The notes below the pieces were generated by a model. It searched no databases, was not told the origin of the DNA, and saw nothing but the letters and a program-made list of their open reading frames with translations. A DNA stretch of 64,000 nucleotides from Zingiber officinale (Eukaryota > Streptophyta > Magnoliopsida > Zingiberales > Zingiberaceae): contig NC_055998.1 in the NCBI RefSeq assembly GCF_018446385.1, positions 21,383,173-21,447,172 on the forward strand, written 5' to 3'. Made by a program: the position numbers and the translations under genes. Position 1 is the first letter of the stretch, and each line of letters opens with the position of its first letter. This document shows positions 10,077 through 18,865 of this stretch, in pieces.

Positions 10077-10465
10077 TGTTGGAACCCCAAGGTGTTTTGA
10101 TGTGATCAAACAAGCTAAGTTAGGTCCTGTGTTTGTTTAACCCTTGTGTCTAAGTGTGCAGGAGCTTAGGAACACAGGAAGTCGAGCGGAAGACGCGGCT
10201 AGCGAGAAGGACGGAACGGGAGAGAGCCGACGGGCTCGGTGCGTCTGAGGGACGAGGTGTCCGCAGAAGAGTACACCGGTGGACGAGAAGAGCGTGAGCG
10301 GCGCTCGAGGGACGAGAAACCGGGAAGGAAGGCTGCTCGAGGAGAAGGGCGGAACATGGGTTCGGGTGAGCCCTATTCCGGAAGGTCGAGATCACCCAAG
10401 CTAGCGGAGCCGGAGCGAACAGACCCGGACCGAGACTGGGACTTAACGGAGAAGTCATCCCGGAC

Positions 10466-10491
10466 AAAAAGTCAACTGCAGTTGACTTTTT
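10466..10491 (+). promoter_or_regulatory. Perfect 26-bp palindrome in Gag-A U3
   Basis: AAAAAGTCAACTG followed by its exact reverse complement, about 110 bp upstream of the TATA box. The 3' LTR copy (13558-13583) has a changed centre (ccgtag). TTGAC/GTCAA is the W-box core bound by plant WRKY factors and is present here in both directions, so an enhancer role is possible. That role is inference. Confidence 0.6.
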
Positions 10492-10493
10492 GC

Positions 10494-10607
10494 TCCGGGG
10501 CGCCCGGAGCATGATTTTGACCAGGATCGTGACCGTTGGGGGATAAAGTTTATCCCCCCGGGGGCGCCCGGAACCACTTTCAGGCGCCCGGACCAGTACT
10601 ATAAATA
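10494..10607 (+). promoter_or_regulatory. Gag-A promoter: gggcgcccgg palindromes and TATA box
   Basis: gggcgcccgg-type palindromes at about 10497, 10560 and 10583 (the last partly decayed) sit directly upstream of tataaata (10600-10607). The equivalent 3' LTR region is 13586-13769. Confidence 0.6.
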
Positions 10608-10928
10608 AAGTACTGATCCGTACATTAAGGGCAACTACTTGTAATCCAGTGCTTTCATTTGTGTTATTTCTTTCTGTACTTTCAACGTTGTAAGAGGCTA
10701 CTCCGCCCAGAGGAGAATCAATTAGTGCGCCTTCTTTGCCTTGGATTAGCAATCCTCTGATTGCAAACCAAGTAATTCCTCTGTGTCTATTTTCTGTTTT
10801 AATTAGTCTCTGCCTTTTTTAATTACAAGTTCTTTTAAGTTAGTTGAATATCCGAGAAGGGTTTTTGGTTTTATTTTGTAGGGCAATTCACCCCTCCCCT
10901 CTTGCCGGCCTCCAAAGGGACCTACAAG

Positions 10929-10942
10929 TGGTATCAGAGTCA
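10929..10942 (+). other. Gag-A primer-binding site
   Basis: tggtatcagagtca two bases after the LTR end. It matches the plant Copia site tggtatcagagc that pairs with the 3' end of initiator tRNA-Met. Confidence 0.85.
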
Positions 10943-10981
10943 TGCGCTTCAGGAGGACTAACCGCCGATCGAAGCAACAAG

Positions 10982-12423
10982 ATGGCCGGACCAAGCATCG
11001 TTCCACCAAAATTCGAGGGGAACTTCGCAGACTGGAAGCGTCGTATGGAGGTATTCCTAAAAACAGATTTTGAAATTCGGCTTATTATGAAATATGATTT
11101 TGTAGCTCCAATAGATAAAGATGGAAAAGAAAAAGAAGAGAGCGATTGGACAAAGAAGGAGCAGAATGAGTCGGTAGCAAACAGCCGTGCGGAACATCAC
11201 CTGCTGAGCGTGTTACCACCTCAAGAGGTCAACCACATTGGAAACTATTTATCTGCTAAAGAACTTTGGGAGAAGTTCTTGGAACTCCACGAAGGCACGT
11301 CCGAAGCAAAGCTCGCTAGAAGGGACATCCTCCGCAACAAACTGATGAACATCCGTCTGGAGAAAGGTGAGAAAGTAGCTGGTTTACACGCAAAGGTAAA
11401 AGAACTAGTTACTAGTCTCAAGAACCTCGGTGAAACGGTAACAAACCGGGACACTATACGCTACGCGCTCAACGCGTTTCCAAGAACTCCGGAATGGACA
11501 TCAATCGTCGACGCCTACTACATCTCAAAAGACCTGGAGGTAAGCACTTTAGAAGAGTTGTTTTCTACTCTAGAATTGCATGAAACCAGGTATGCAGGAA
11601 CGACAAAGGATACAACCCAGACTATGGCGCTGAACGCAACCCAGAAGGATGAACTCGAGTCAGACTCCGAAGACGATCAAGAAGCATACATGGTAAGAAA
11701 TTTTAAAAAAAATTTTAGATCTAATAAATTTAAAATGCAGAATAAAAGAAATCAAAAAGGTGGAAGAAAGGTGCGGTGCTACCAGTGTCAGAAGGAGGGG
11801 CACCTAAGAGAAGACTGCCCAGAACTCAAAAAGGCCAAAAGGAAGTCTCCCAAGAAACACAACCTAAAAGCAACTTGGGACGACACTTATTCATCCGAAT
11901 CAGAAGCTCAAGAATATGCCGGAATAGCACTAATGGCAAGCTACGATAGACAAAGTATATCAGAACCTAGCATCGATGAAGGGGGAGCGACCTCGGATGA
12001 AAGCAGTGAAGCAGGGGGAGATTCAGGCTTCAAGTCCGACATGGTAAGTGAGGTATGCCTCTTACCCCCTGATCAGCTTTACTCTGGTATCAAAGCTATG
12101 ACTAAATCCATGTATAAATATTAGAAAATAAAAATGTCAAATTAGAAAATGAAATTTTAGAAACAAAGAGAGTTTTGGCAAAATCATGTCTTATAGAGGA
12201 TTTTGAAAAATTGAAAATTGAAAATGAAAAACTAAAAGAAGAAATAGAAAGATTGAAAAAATCTAATGGTTCAAATATTCCTACTTTTAGAAATTTAAAT
12301 TGGTATTATAGATTTCATCAAAGTCAAATTAGAAATATATCAAAAATCTATATACCCAGGAAATACTTGGTTAATCCTGTAGGTAGGAACCTTTACTGGA
12401 TTCCAAAAACCTGTTTAACTTAA
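10982..12423 (+). CDS. gag: Gag-A Gag polyprotein (Copia type, one frameshift)
   Basis: Starts MAGPSIVPPKFEGNFADWK, the usual start of UBN2-type Copia Gag. The ATG at 10982 is preferred because the frame upstream reaches into the LTR with only a TTG start. The body carries the AKELWEKFLELHEGTSEAKL and FPRTPEWTSIVDAYYIS blocks (residues about 85-190). A zinc knuckle CYQCQKEGHLREDC (C-X2-C-X4-H-X4-C) is intact near residue 265, for binding RNA. An acidic Ser/Glu-rich tail and a charged coiled coil follow. Frame 1 stops at TAG 12122-12124; a -1 shift at about 12119-12121 re-enters a frame open to 12423 that encodes the rest of the coiled coil and the end motif YLVNPVGRNLYWIPK. Gag-C has the same junction without that shift, so this is most likely a one-base loss. 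Function in the element: assembly of virus-like particles in the cytoplasm. No protease follows. Confidence 0.85.
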
Positions 12424-13164
12424 AATTAAAGTCAGACTTAGCATTTTCAACAAGGAAATTAAACAACTAATTTCTTTATGAGGCTTTGTCTAAGGAAGTG
12501 GTTGTTGCTCCAATAACCAAGAAGGCCTAGTGCCTCGCCATGACCCGGAAGCCAACTATCGAAATGAAAAGTTTAATTGACTAACTGAAAAAACATTAAT
12601 TTAAATTACTTAATGCGTTAAAAGAGTTATTCAATTTGTGTTAGAAAATATTTAAAAACTTTCTAACTTAACTTAGAAATTCTTTATTATCTTAGAAATT
12701 TTCATGAAAATTGACTTCGAATTTTTTTAAAATTAACTTAGATTTTTTTAAAATTGCCTTATCATTTTTTTTAAAAAAAAAAATTGACTAAGAATTGTTT
12801 CTTATGAATATTCACTTAGAATTTTTAAAGAAAAAAATTAGAAAAAAATTTTTGGGAATGCTGAGATAAGTTTTAAACTTAAATTTTTTTAACACTTATG
12901 ACTGTTCTTATCTGAAAAATATTTTTTTCAAACGAAAAATTCTGAAGAGTGTCTTTACTAAATATTTCACACTTAAAAGTTCTTGTTTGAATTTACCTTA
13001 GACTTGTTTATAACCCCAATTTTTATGTGATCAAAGGGGGAGAAGTATGTTAAGTCTAGGGGGAGGTACTATAATTTTTCAATTGAAAAATATTTGGACT
13101 TATTTTAATATAAATTGTTTTTATTGCATATGGTTACCCTAACTTAACTTAGGTTGCTCACATC
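12424..13164 (+). other. Gag-A post-gag non-coding region with conserved block
   Basis: AT-rich and non-coding apart from a block at 12470-12600 (ggctttgtctaaggaagtgg, ttgttgctccaataaccaag, aaggcctagtgcctcgcca) that is conserved in Gag-C at 52665-52790, although flanking AT-rich DNA is not alignable by eye. Just before the polypurine tract both elements share a 'gtttaccctaacttaactt ... cacatcaaaaag' stretch. Confidence 0.6.
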
Positions 13165-13165
13165 A

Positions 13166-13178
13166 AAAAGGGGGAGAT
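13166..13178 (+). other. Gag-A polypurine tract
   Basis: aaaaagggggagat immediately before the 3' LTR start TGTTGG, the standard plus-strand primer position. Confidence 0.85.
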
Positions 13179-14088
13179 TGTTGGAACCCCAAGGTGTTTT
13201 GATGTGATCAAACAAGCTAAGTTAGGTCCTGCGTTTGTTTAACCCTTGTGTCTAAGTGTGCAGGAGCTTAGGAACACAGGAAGTCGAGCGGAAGACGCGG
13301 CTAGCGAGAAGGACGGCACGGGAGAGAGCCGACGGGCTCGGTGCGTCTGAGGGACGAGGTGTCCGCGGAAGAGTACACCGGTGGACGAGAAGAGCGTGCG
13401 CGGTGCTCGAGGGACGAGAAACCGGGAAGGAAGGCTGCTCGAGGAGAAGGCCGGAACATGGGTTCGGGTGAGCCCTATTCCGGAAGGTCGAGATCACCCA
13501 AGCTAGCGAACAGACCCGGACCGAGACTGGGACTTAACGGAGAAGTCATCCCGGACAAAAAGTCAACCGTAGTTGACTTTTTGCTCCGGGGCGCCCGGAA
13601 CCATTCCGGGCGCCCGGAGCTGTCCGGGGCGCCCGGAATGCTTCCGGGCGCCCGGAGCATGATTTTGACCAGGATCGTGATTTTCGCAATCTGACCGTTG
13701 GGGGATAAAGTTTATCCCCCCGGGGGCGCCCGGAACCACTTTCAGGCGCCCGGACCAGTACTATAAATAAAGTACTGATCCGTACATTAAGGGCAACTAC
13801 TTGTAATCCAGTGCTTTCATTTGTGTTATTTCTTTCTGTACTTTCAACGCTGTAAGAGGCTACTCCGCCCAGAGGAGAATCAATTAGTGCGCCTTCTTTG
13901 CCTTGGATTAGCAATCCTCTGATTGCAAACCAAGTAATTCCTCTGTGTCTATTTTCTGTTTTAATTAGTCTCTGCCTTTTTTAATTACAAGTTCTTTTAA
14001 GTTAGTTGAATATCCGAGAAGGGTTTTTGGTTTTATTTTTTGGGGCAATTCACCCCTCCCCTCTTGCCGGCCTCCAAAGGGACCTACA
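13179..14088 (+). repeat. Gag-A 3' LTR (910 bp)
   Basis: Starts TGTTGGAACCCC, ends GACCTACA. It has four gggcgcccgg units at about 13587-13655 where the 5' LTR has one. TATA box tataaata at 13762-13769. Confidence 0.9.
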
Positions 14089-14093
14089 GAACC

Positions 14094-14588
14094 TGCCGGT
14101 GTGATGTGTCTGGAATGTTGACCGCATCTCAATAATCCGGATGGTGGGTTGTCTCATGTGTTGACCAAGTCGTCCGATGTCCTCTGGTCAACACTACCTG
14201 CAGCCAGTGACCGGGTCGCCCCGGTCTCTGGTACCTCGGCCGTTAGAGAGAGAGCGGCGGTGGCCTCAGGAGGCAGCGTCGGCCGCTGGGGGTAGAGGCG
14301 GTGGCCGCCGGAGGTAGCGGTGGTGGCCGTAGGAGGCGGCGCCGCCCGCTGGAGGCAGCGACGGTGGCTACCGGAGGCGACAGCTAAGCTCCTGGACGAC
14401 GCCGACGTAGAGAAGGGACTCCTCCCCCTCGTGCGAGCTTGGCGGCGGAGAAAAAATGAGCAGTCCTCCCCTTTTTCTTCTCAATGAACAGTGCATCTTA
14501 TAAACTCAAAGCCCTAATCCTGCAAAAGACCGAACTGCCCCTCTCTTTCTCCCTAATCACTCCTACGCCCCAAGCTGCATCCGCATCA
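14094..14588 (-). repeat. LARD right (5') LTR, piece 2
   Basis: Continues from the Gag-A duplication with tgccggtgtgatgtgtctgg, matching 5668 onward, then GC-rich repeats and the end gctgcatccgcatca. Shorter than the left LTR in the GC-rich part. Confidence 0.8.
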
Positions 14589-14593
14589 GATGT

Positions 14594-14932
14594 CTTGTGT
14601 TTAAGTGTATAGGAACTTAGGAGTATAGGAAGTCGAGTAAAAGATGTAGCTAGTGAGAAGGACGGCACGGGAGAGAGTCGACGGGCTTGGTGTGTTAAGG
14701 AACGAGGTGCTGCGGAAGAGTACACTGGCGGACGAGAAGGAGGTGCACGGTGTTTCCGAGGCACGAGAAGTCAAAGTGGATGGTTGCTCGAGAAGGCCAA
14801 AAAATGGGTTCGGGTAAGCCCTATTCCAAATGGTCAAAATCACCTAAGCGAGCAGAACAGGAGTGGGAGACCTAGATAGAAAGTTAATTGGAAGTTGATT
14901 CTACTCCTGGCACCCCGAAGCTATTCCAGGCG
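14594..14932 (+). mobile_element. Gag-B 5' LTR, piece 2 of 3
   Basis: Resumes the Gag-B LTR with cttgtgtttaagtgtatagg, gaacttagg and aagtcgag, aligned with 10142 onward in Gag-A. Ends ctattccaggcg, where the chromovirus is inserted after aggcg (14928-14932). More diverged from Gag-A and Gag-C than those are internally, so probably older. Confidence 0.75.
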
Positions 14933-15179
14933 TGTAACGCCCCGCCTTCTACTGACTAGGCTGTAAGGCCGGGGATTACATTATGCTAAACTATTCTTCG
15001 ACTATCACTGAATATTACAGTGCGGAAAAGCTAAACTAATTAAAACTCTATGCTATTTGCTATCAAATCTGGGATTCTATGTTCAGAGTACACTTATAAG
15101 GTTGTACATATGCTAAGAAGGGAACCTAAACTCTCTATTTGGTAAAAAACTGAAAGCAAACACTTCTAGCTGAAATCAA

Positions 15180-15485
15180 ACTCTCCAATCGATCGGCTAA
15201 TCGATTGGAGTTGTTTAATCGATCCACTGATCGATTCAACGTGCTACTGTGCATGAAGGTCAATTCTGAATCGATCATCTGATCGATCCAGTCTGGCCAA
15301 TCGATCCAACAATCGATTCAGAAGCTCTCTGTACGCAGAAGTCGCGTTTCAATCGATCGGCTGATCGATCGAGGGCTCCTCAATTGATCAGCTGATTGAC
15401 TCAATGGCGTTCTGTACGCAGAGATTTCTTCCAATCGATCGGCTGATCGATTGAGGACTCCTCAATTGATCGGCTGATCGATTGG
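15180..15485 (-). repeat. Palindromic aatcgatcNNctgatcgatt array
   Basis: About ten copies of a (c)aatcgatcggctgatcgatt motif separated by 15-40 bp spacers. The partner LTR has the same array at 32205-32515 with scattered substitutions. In the element's direction the array lies downstream of the TATA box, unlike the arrays in the Copia-type LTRs. Confidence 0.8.
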
Positions 15486-16987
15486 GTTTCTGATTTTTGC
15501 AGAAATTCCACCCGAATTCATACAGAACTTTCAGAAATCACTAAAACATAACATCACTCACATTTTACTATCTATTATCAAGACAATTAGCATTCTAAAC
15601 ATGGCAAAACCCATAGTTTCACAAATCATGATACTTAGCATCCTAAAAGTGCAGAAAAGCAACCACATAAGGAAGTACTAAGTTCTTAAGTTTTGCTAGT
15701 TCCCCAAAGATCTTCATTCCAGGTTCCTTCTCACACACATCTCGTCGCATTGTCCTCCAGCCTCCGCTAATCCACCTTCCCTTTACCTTTATCTGCAGTA
15801 TAAGGAAAATGAAACTATAAGCTTGGGAGCTTAGTAAGAAACCATCTACCTCACAAAATATGCATTCGAAGAAATCATGCTTTCAACAGATGCTATTCGA
15901 AATACATGCTAATGATCATGCTGAAAATGCTAAAACATGGCATATCGACAAATGAGTCATGCTAAACAAAAGCTATTCATTGTATCGGCAAGCTAACTAA
16001 ATCGATACATAAGCTAAGCTATTTGTTATCACAATAAGAAACTAAACCGAAGCTAAGCTGTATTCACATATCTGGTTTGTGAAGTTTGAAAACTATTTTC
16101 ATAAGTAGATAAAAATACTAAACATGCAGTTGATGGACCCGGCAACTGTACTTATTGTGCACGCATCCCTACTAGGCCCGAGGTAGCAAGTCCCGAATCT
16201 AGTAGGGTACTAGGTTATCTAAACCTAGGGATGACTATGGGAGCCTAACCCAAGGACAACTGAAGTCCAGTATAGTACCACTGATAAAGTAAAATACTGA
16301 TTTTTAATCTAATTATTTTGTCTTGTCTGACTAGGTTATCTAAACCTAGAACTAGGTTATCTTAACCTAGAGCCGACTATGGGAGCCCACCCATTGGACC
16401 GTAGTCCCATATAGACTGAAGCAAGACTATGTATGCTATTAAAATGCATCTAAGACATTTTACTGAGCAGTTAAAATGCCTACTGTAGCATATATCTGTA
16501 CTAGCCATTTTATTGAGCACCTGGTGTGCTCTAGCTCTGCATATGGCTGCACTAAGATCATAAAAGCGAACTAGCACTATTTAAGCATACAATTAGCTAC
16601 TTATACTACAGGTAAGGGGTTACTTACATCCTGCGCTAACTTTCCTTACAATCCGATCGCTAGATTTCCGGAGAAGAAGATTTTTTCGATGATCCTCTTA
16701 TGTCTACGCTTTCTTCTCGCGGAGGGGAGCGTCCTTGTGCCGGAGTTGTCGTCGGAAGGTGCTCCTATGGCCCTAGGGTGGAACCCTAGGTTTTCTTGGG
16801 CTTGTGCACCGAGAGGATAAGGAGAAGAGAGAGGGGTCGGCGGTGAGGGTGAGGGAAAAGAGAGTTGTCGATCCAAAAATAATAACTCTCCACTTAAATT
16901 CCCTATTTATATTAAGTGGTTAATGCGCCCCAACTAAACTTAAATATAATTTCTCTTCTTTCCTTTCAGCACACCCCTGCTGGGGCC

Positions 16988-17058
16988 CCTTGGTTACTAG
17001 AGTCACCCTATAAGTCATAGAATTCATAGGTTGCGGGTTCAATTCCCGCTTAGGCTGT
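16988..17058 (+). promoter_or_regulatory. tRNA-like module (B box and T-arm) in chromovirus U3, antisense
   Basis: ggttgcgggttcaattcccg c forms a perfect T-arm (GCGGG / CCCGC around TTCAATT) and includes a B-box-like GGTTCAATTCC. Upstream, cttggttactagagtcaccc could be a decayed A box/D-arm. The right LTR copy (near 34065-34090) has a damaged stem. Not a functional tRNA gene: no good acceptor stem. Confidence 0.5.
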
Positions 17059-17194
17059 TTTACGTTTTTATTTAATTTTACTACTTCTGCTACTTCTGCT
17101 ACTCCAAAAATTCTATAAAAATATTCTAAAATTCCAGAAAAATAATAGATTATTTATAAAATTAATTTGAGAATTTTCGGGTGTTACAATCCCC

Positions 17195-17410
17195 CATACC
17201 TTATAAAAAGTTCATCCTCGAACTTACAATAACTCTGGGTACTTCTGTCTCATACTAGCTTCTGTCTCCCAAATTGCCTCTTCTGTTGTGTGATTTTGCC
17301 AAATAACTTTTACCAATGGTACCTCCTTATTCCGTAATTTCTTAACTGCTCGGTCTATTATCTGAATAGGCCGACTGTCATAGCTGAGGTCTTCAAGGAC
17401 TTGTACCGAC
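17195..17410 (-). pseudogene. Chromovirus chromodomain (end of Pol)
   Basis: The minus strand reads SVQVLEDLSYDSRPIQIIDR, then AVKKLRNKEVPLVKVIWQNH, then TTEEAIWETEASMRQKYPEL, then stop. This is the chromodomain tail of chromovirus integrases, with the typical WxxHxxEEATWE block, used to target insertion by recognising histone marks. It follows the DATHVFHVSMLKK-like end of the integrase in a frame with stops. The TAG just before SVQV and other stops upstream inactivate it. Confidence 0.75.
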
Positions 17411-17793
17411 TAGGGCTCAATCACCTGGGTGGCATCTGGGATATGCTTCTTCAGCATAAAGACATGAAATACGTTATTGATAGCTGACATCTCCTGGGGT
17501 AACTCTAGCTCATATGCTACCTTGCCAACTCTTCTGGTGATAAGGTATGGTCCCACATATCTGGGACTTAATTTGCCCTACTTCCCAAAACACATTACTC
17601 CCTTCATGGGAGCCACTCGGAGGAATACTGTATCTCCAACTGAAAACTCTAAGGGTCGACGCCGTGTATCAGCATAGCTTTTCTAGCGGCTCTGAGCTGT
17701 CTCTATCCTCTGGCGGATCTGCTGTATAGCTGATGTGGTATCTGCTACTAGATCTATCAGAAGTTCTAGTTCTTTCTGTTCACCACTTTCATA
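17411..17793 (-). pseudogene. Chromovirus integrase C-terminal part, broken
   Basis: Continuation of the integrase after the TAG at about 17791. The minus strand encodes GDTVFLRVAPMKGVMCFGK, then a stop, then KLSPRYVGPYLITRRVGKVA and INNVFHVFMLKKHIPD. These are the GPF/Y-type C-terminal blocks (SPRYVGPY) of Gypsy integrases. At least three in-frame stops (near 17790, 17685 and 17577) separate the pieces. Confidence 0.75.
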
Positions 17794-18672
17794 CTAGCAG
17801 ATTGGAGATCTACACCTCTGCCAATAGAGAGCCTCGTAGGGTGGCATGCCGATAGTGGCCTGATAGCTGTTGTTGTATACAAATTCTGCTAAACACAGAT
17901 ATTTGCACCAACTTCCCTTGAAATCTAGGGCACACGCTCGGAGCATATCTTCGAGTACCTGATTTACTCGCTCCGTCTGACCATCTGTCTGAGGATGGAA
18001 GGTTGTGCTAAACTTTAACCTGGTGTCCAACGCTGACTGTACACACTCCCAGAAGTGTGATGTGAATCTACTGTCTCTGTCTGAAATGATGGTCTGTGGA
18101 ACTTCATGCAGTCTGACAATCTCCTTGAGATACAGCTGAGCTAGTTGCTCCATGGAGTAGGATATCCTGATAGCTAAGAAGTGGGCTGACTTAGTCAATC
18201 TGTCAACTATTACCCAGATGGCATCAAAACCATTCGTGGTTCTGGGTAGTCCCACTATGAACTCCATCAAAATATACTCACACTTCCATTCTGGAATTTG
18301 AATAGGCTGCAGAACTCCTCCTGGTCTCTGGTGTTCTGCCTTAACCCTCTGACAAGTCAGACAGGTGCTGACATATCTAGCGATGTCTCTTTTCATTCCA
18401 GGCCACCAAAAACGTCTCTTTAGGTCTTGGTACATTTTGGTGGAACCAGGATGCATTGCATAAGGAGTCCTGTGAGTCTCGTCTAGAATCTTCCTCCGTA
18501 GTTCCTCCTGATCCGGAACACATAGTCTGTCACCAAAATACAGTACCCCACTATCAGATATTCTGAACTCTCCACTTTCTGATTCTGTTAACCCTTTCTT
18601 GATTTTCTGAATTTCAGGGTCCTGCTCCTGAGCTGTCTGGATGTCACCAAGCAGGGTAGATGCTAATGTCAT
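17794..18672 (-). pseudogene. Chromovirus integrase core
   Basis: A 292-codon open segment of Pol. It has an HHCC zinc-binding head (HRTPYAMHPGSTKMYQDLK with downstream CLTCQRVKAEHQ), then the catalytic D,D(35)E core: D in FDAIWVIVDRLTKSAHFL, D in TIISDRDSRFTSHFW, E in DGQTERVNQVLEDML. It inserts the double-stranded cDNA into chromatin. The open frame begins at an internal Met and is joined upstream to RNase H by a damaged linker (18673-18865) with a frameshift in a run of A and G. It ends at a TAG inside the domain boundary. Confidence 0.85.
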
Positions 18673-18865
18673 AGTAGAGAGTTGCCCAACTATTAATTCG
18701 AGATCGAAATCTGCAATCTCCTTTTTGTAGGGGCGGTGACATGGCTGCTAGGGATAGTAAGGTGGCACTGGACTTCCTGCTAAGTGCATCTGCCACCTTA
18801 TTGGCCTTTCCTAGATGGTAGAGGATGTCTATGTCATAATCTTTGACCAGCTCGAGTCATCTGCG
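18673..18865 (-). pseudogene. RNase H-integrase linker, broken
   Basis: Minus-strand reading gives LELVKDYDIDILYHLGKANK, then VADALSRKSSATLLSLAAM, the standard linker (YHPGKANVVADALSRK) between RNase H and integrase of Gypsy elements. A TAG and a TGA lie just after NMR, and a frameshift sits in the caaaaaggagattgc stretch near 18720. Confidence 0.75.

Larger units (their letters stand above)
10077..10926 (+). repeat. Gag-A 5' LTR (850 bp)
   Basis: Nearly identical to 13179-14088 by eye, but 60 bp shorter because it has one gggcgcccgg unit where the 3' LTR has four, plus small indels. TATA box tataaata at 10600-10607. Ends cctaca directly before the primer-binding site. Confidence 0.9.
10077..14088 (+). 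mobile_element. Gag-A: complete gag-only Copia-type LTR element (TR-GAG type)
   Basis: A 4.0-kb element with ends TGTTGGAACCCC and GACCTACA and a perfect 5-bp duplication gaacc (10072-10076 and 14089-14093). Order: 5' LTR 10077-10926, primer-binding site at 10929, gag 10982-12423, a non-coding block 12424-13164, polypurine tract about 13166-13178, 3' LTR 13179-14088. No protease, integrase, RT or RNase H is present, and 740 bp after gag is too short to have held them. This is the layout of plant terminal-repeat retrotransposons with a gag domain, which are thought to move with enzymes supplied in trans. It is the only element here that is complete end to end. Confidence 0.88.
5640..14588 (-). 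mobile_element. LARD-type non-autonomous LTR retrotransposon, interrupted by Gag-A
   Basis: Flanked by a perfect 5-bp duplication gatgt (5635-5639 and 14589-14593). Ends are TGTTTCTGTCGGG and CCGCATCA. Without the nested Gag-A it is about 4.9 kb. LTR-like ends (5640-6934 and 10046-14588) share the tgtcgggaagctgagaagac start, the tgttgaccgcatctca block, GC-rich repeats and the gctgcat...catca end. Primer-binding site (10026-10045) and polypurine tract (about 6935-6950) place its sense strand on minus. The interior (6935-10025) carries no gag, protease, RT or integrase, only tandem repeats. This fits a large retrotransposon derivative that depends on another element's enzymes. Confidence 0.8.
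14933..17188 (-). repeat. Chromovirus left (3') LTR
   Basis: 2256 bp. Holds an array of atcgat/tgatcgatt palindromes (15180-15485), a minus-strand tatttata-type TATA near 16905 and, antisense to the element, a tRNA-like module near 16990-17055. Partner 31958-34217. Confidence 0.9.

Noticed and set aside
10150..10752. A 200-codon minus-strand frame in the Gag-A LTR
   Set aside because: Antisense to the LTR, shared by both LTRs only because they are copies, broken differently in each.
10844..10981. Upstream extension of the Gag-A frame into the LTR
   Set aside because: The frame starts with TTG inside the LTR and spans the primer-binding site; the ATG at 10982 gives the usual family start.
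12110..12125. Programmed -1 ribosomal frameshift in Gag-A
   Set aside because: No X-XXY-YYZ slippery heptamer in the right frame, and Gag-C encodes the same region without a shift, so a one-base deletion is simpler.
15180..15485. CRISPR-like array (regularly spaced repeats)
   Set aside because: Plant DNA; the repeats are palindromic LTR modules with spacers similar in both LTR copies and no cas genes.
17000..17058. A functional tRNA gene
   Set aside because: Only the T-arm and B box are convincing; no matching acceptor stem or anticodon arm. The other LTR copy has a broken T stem.
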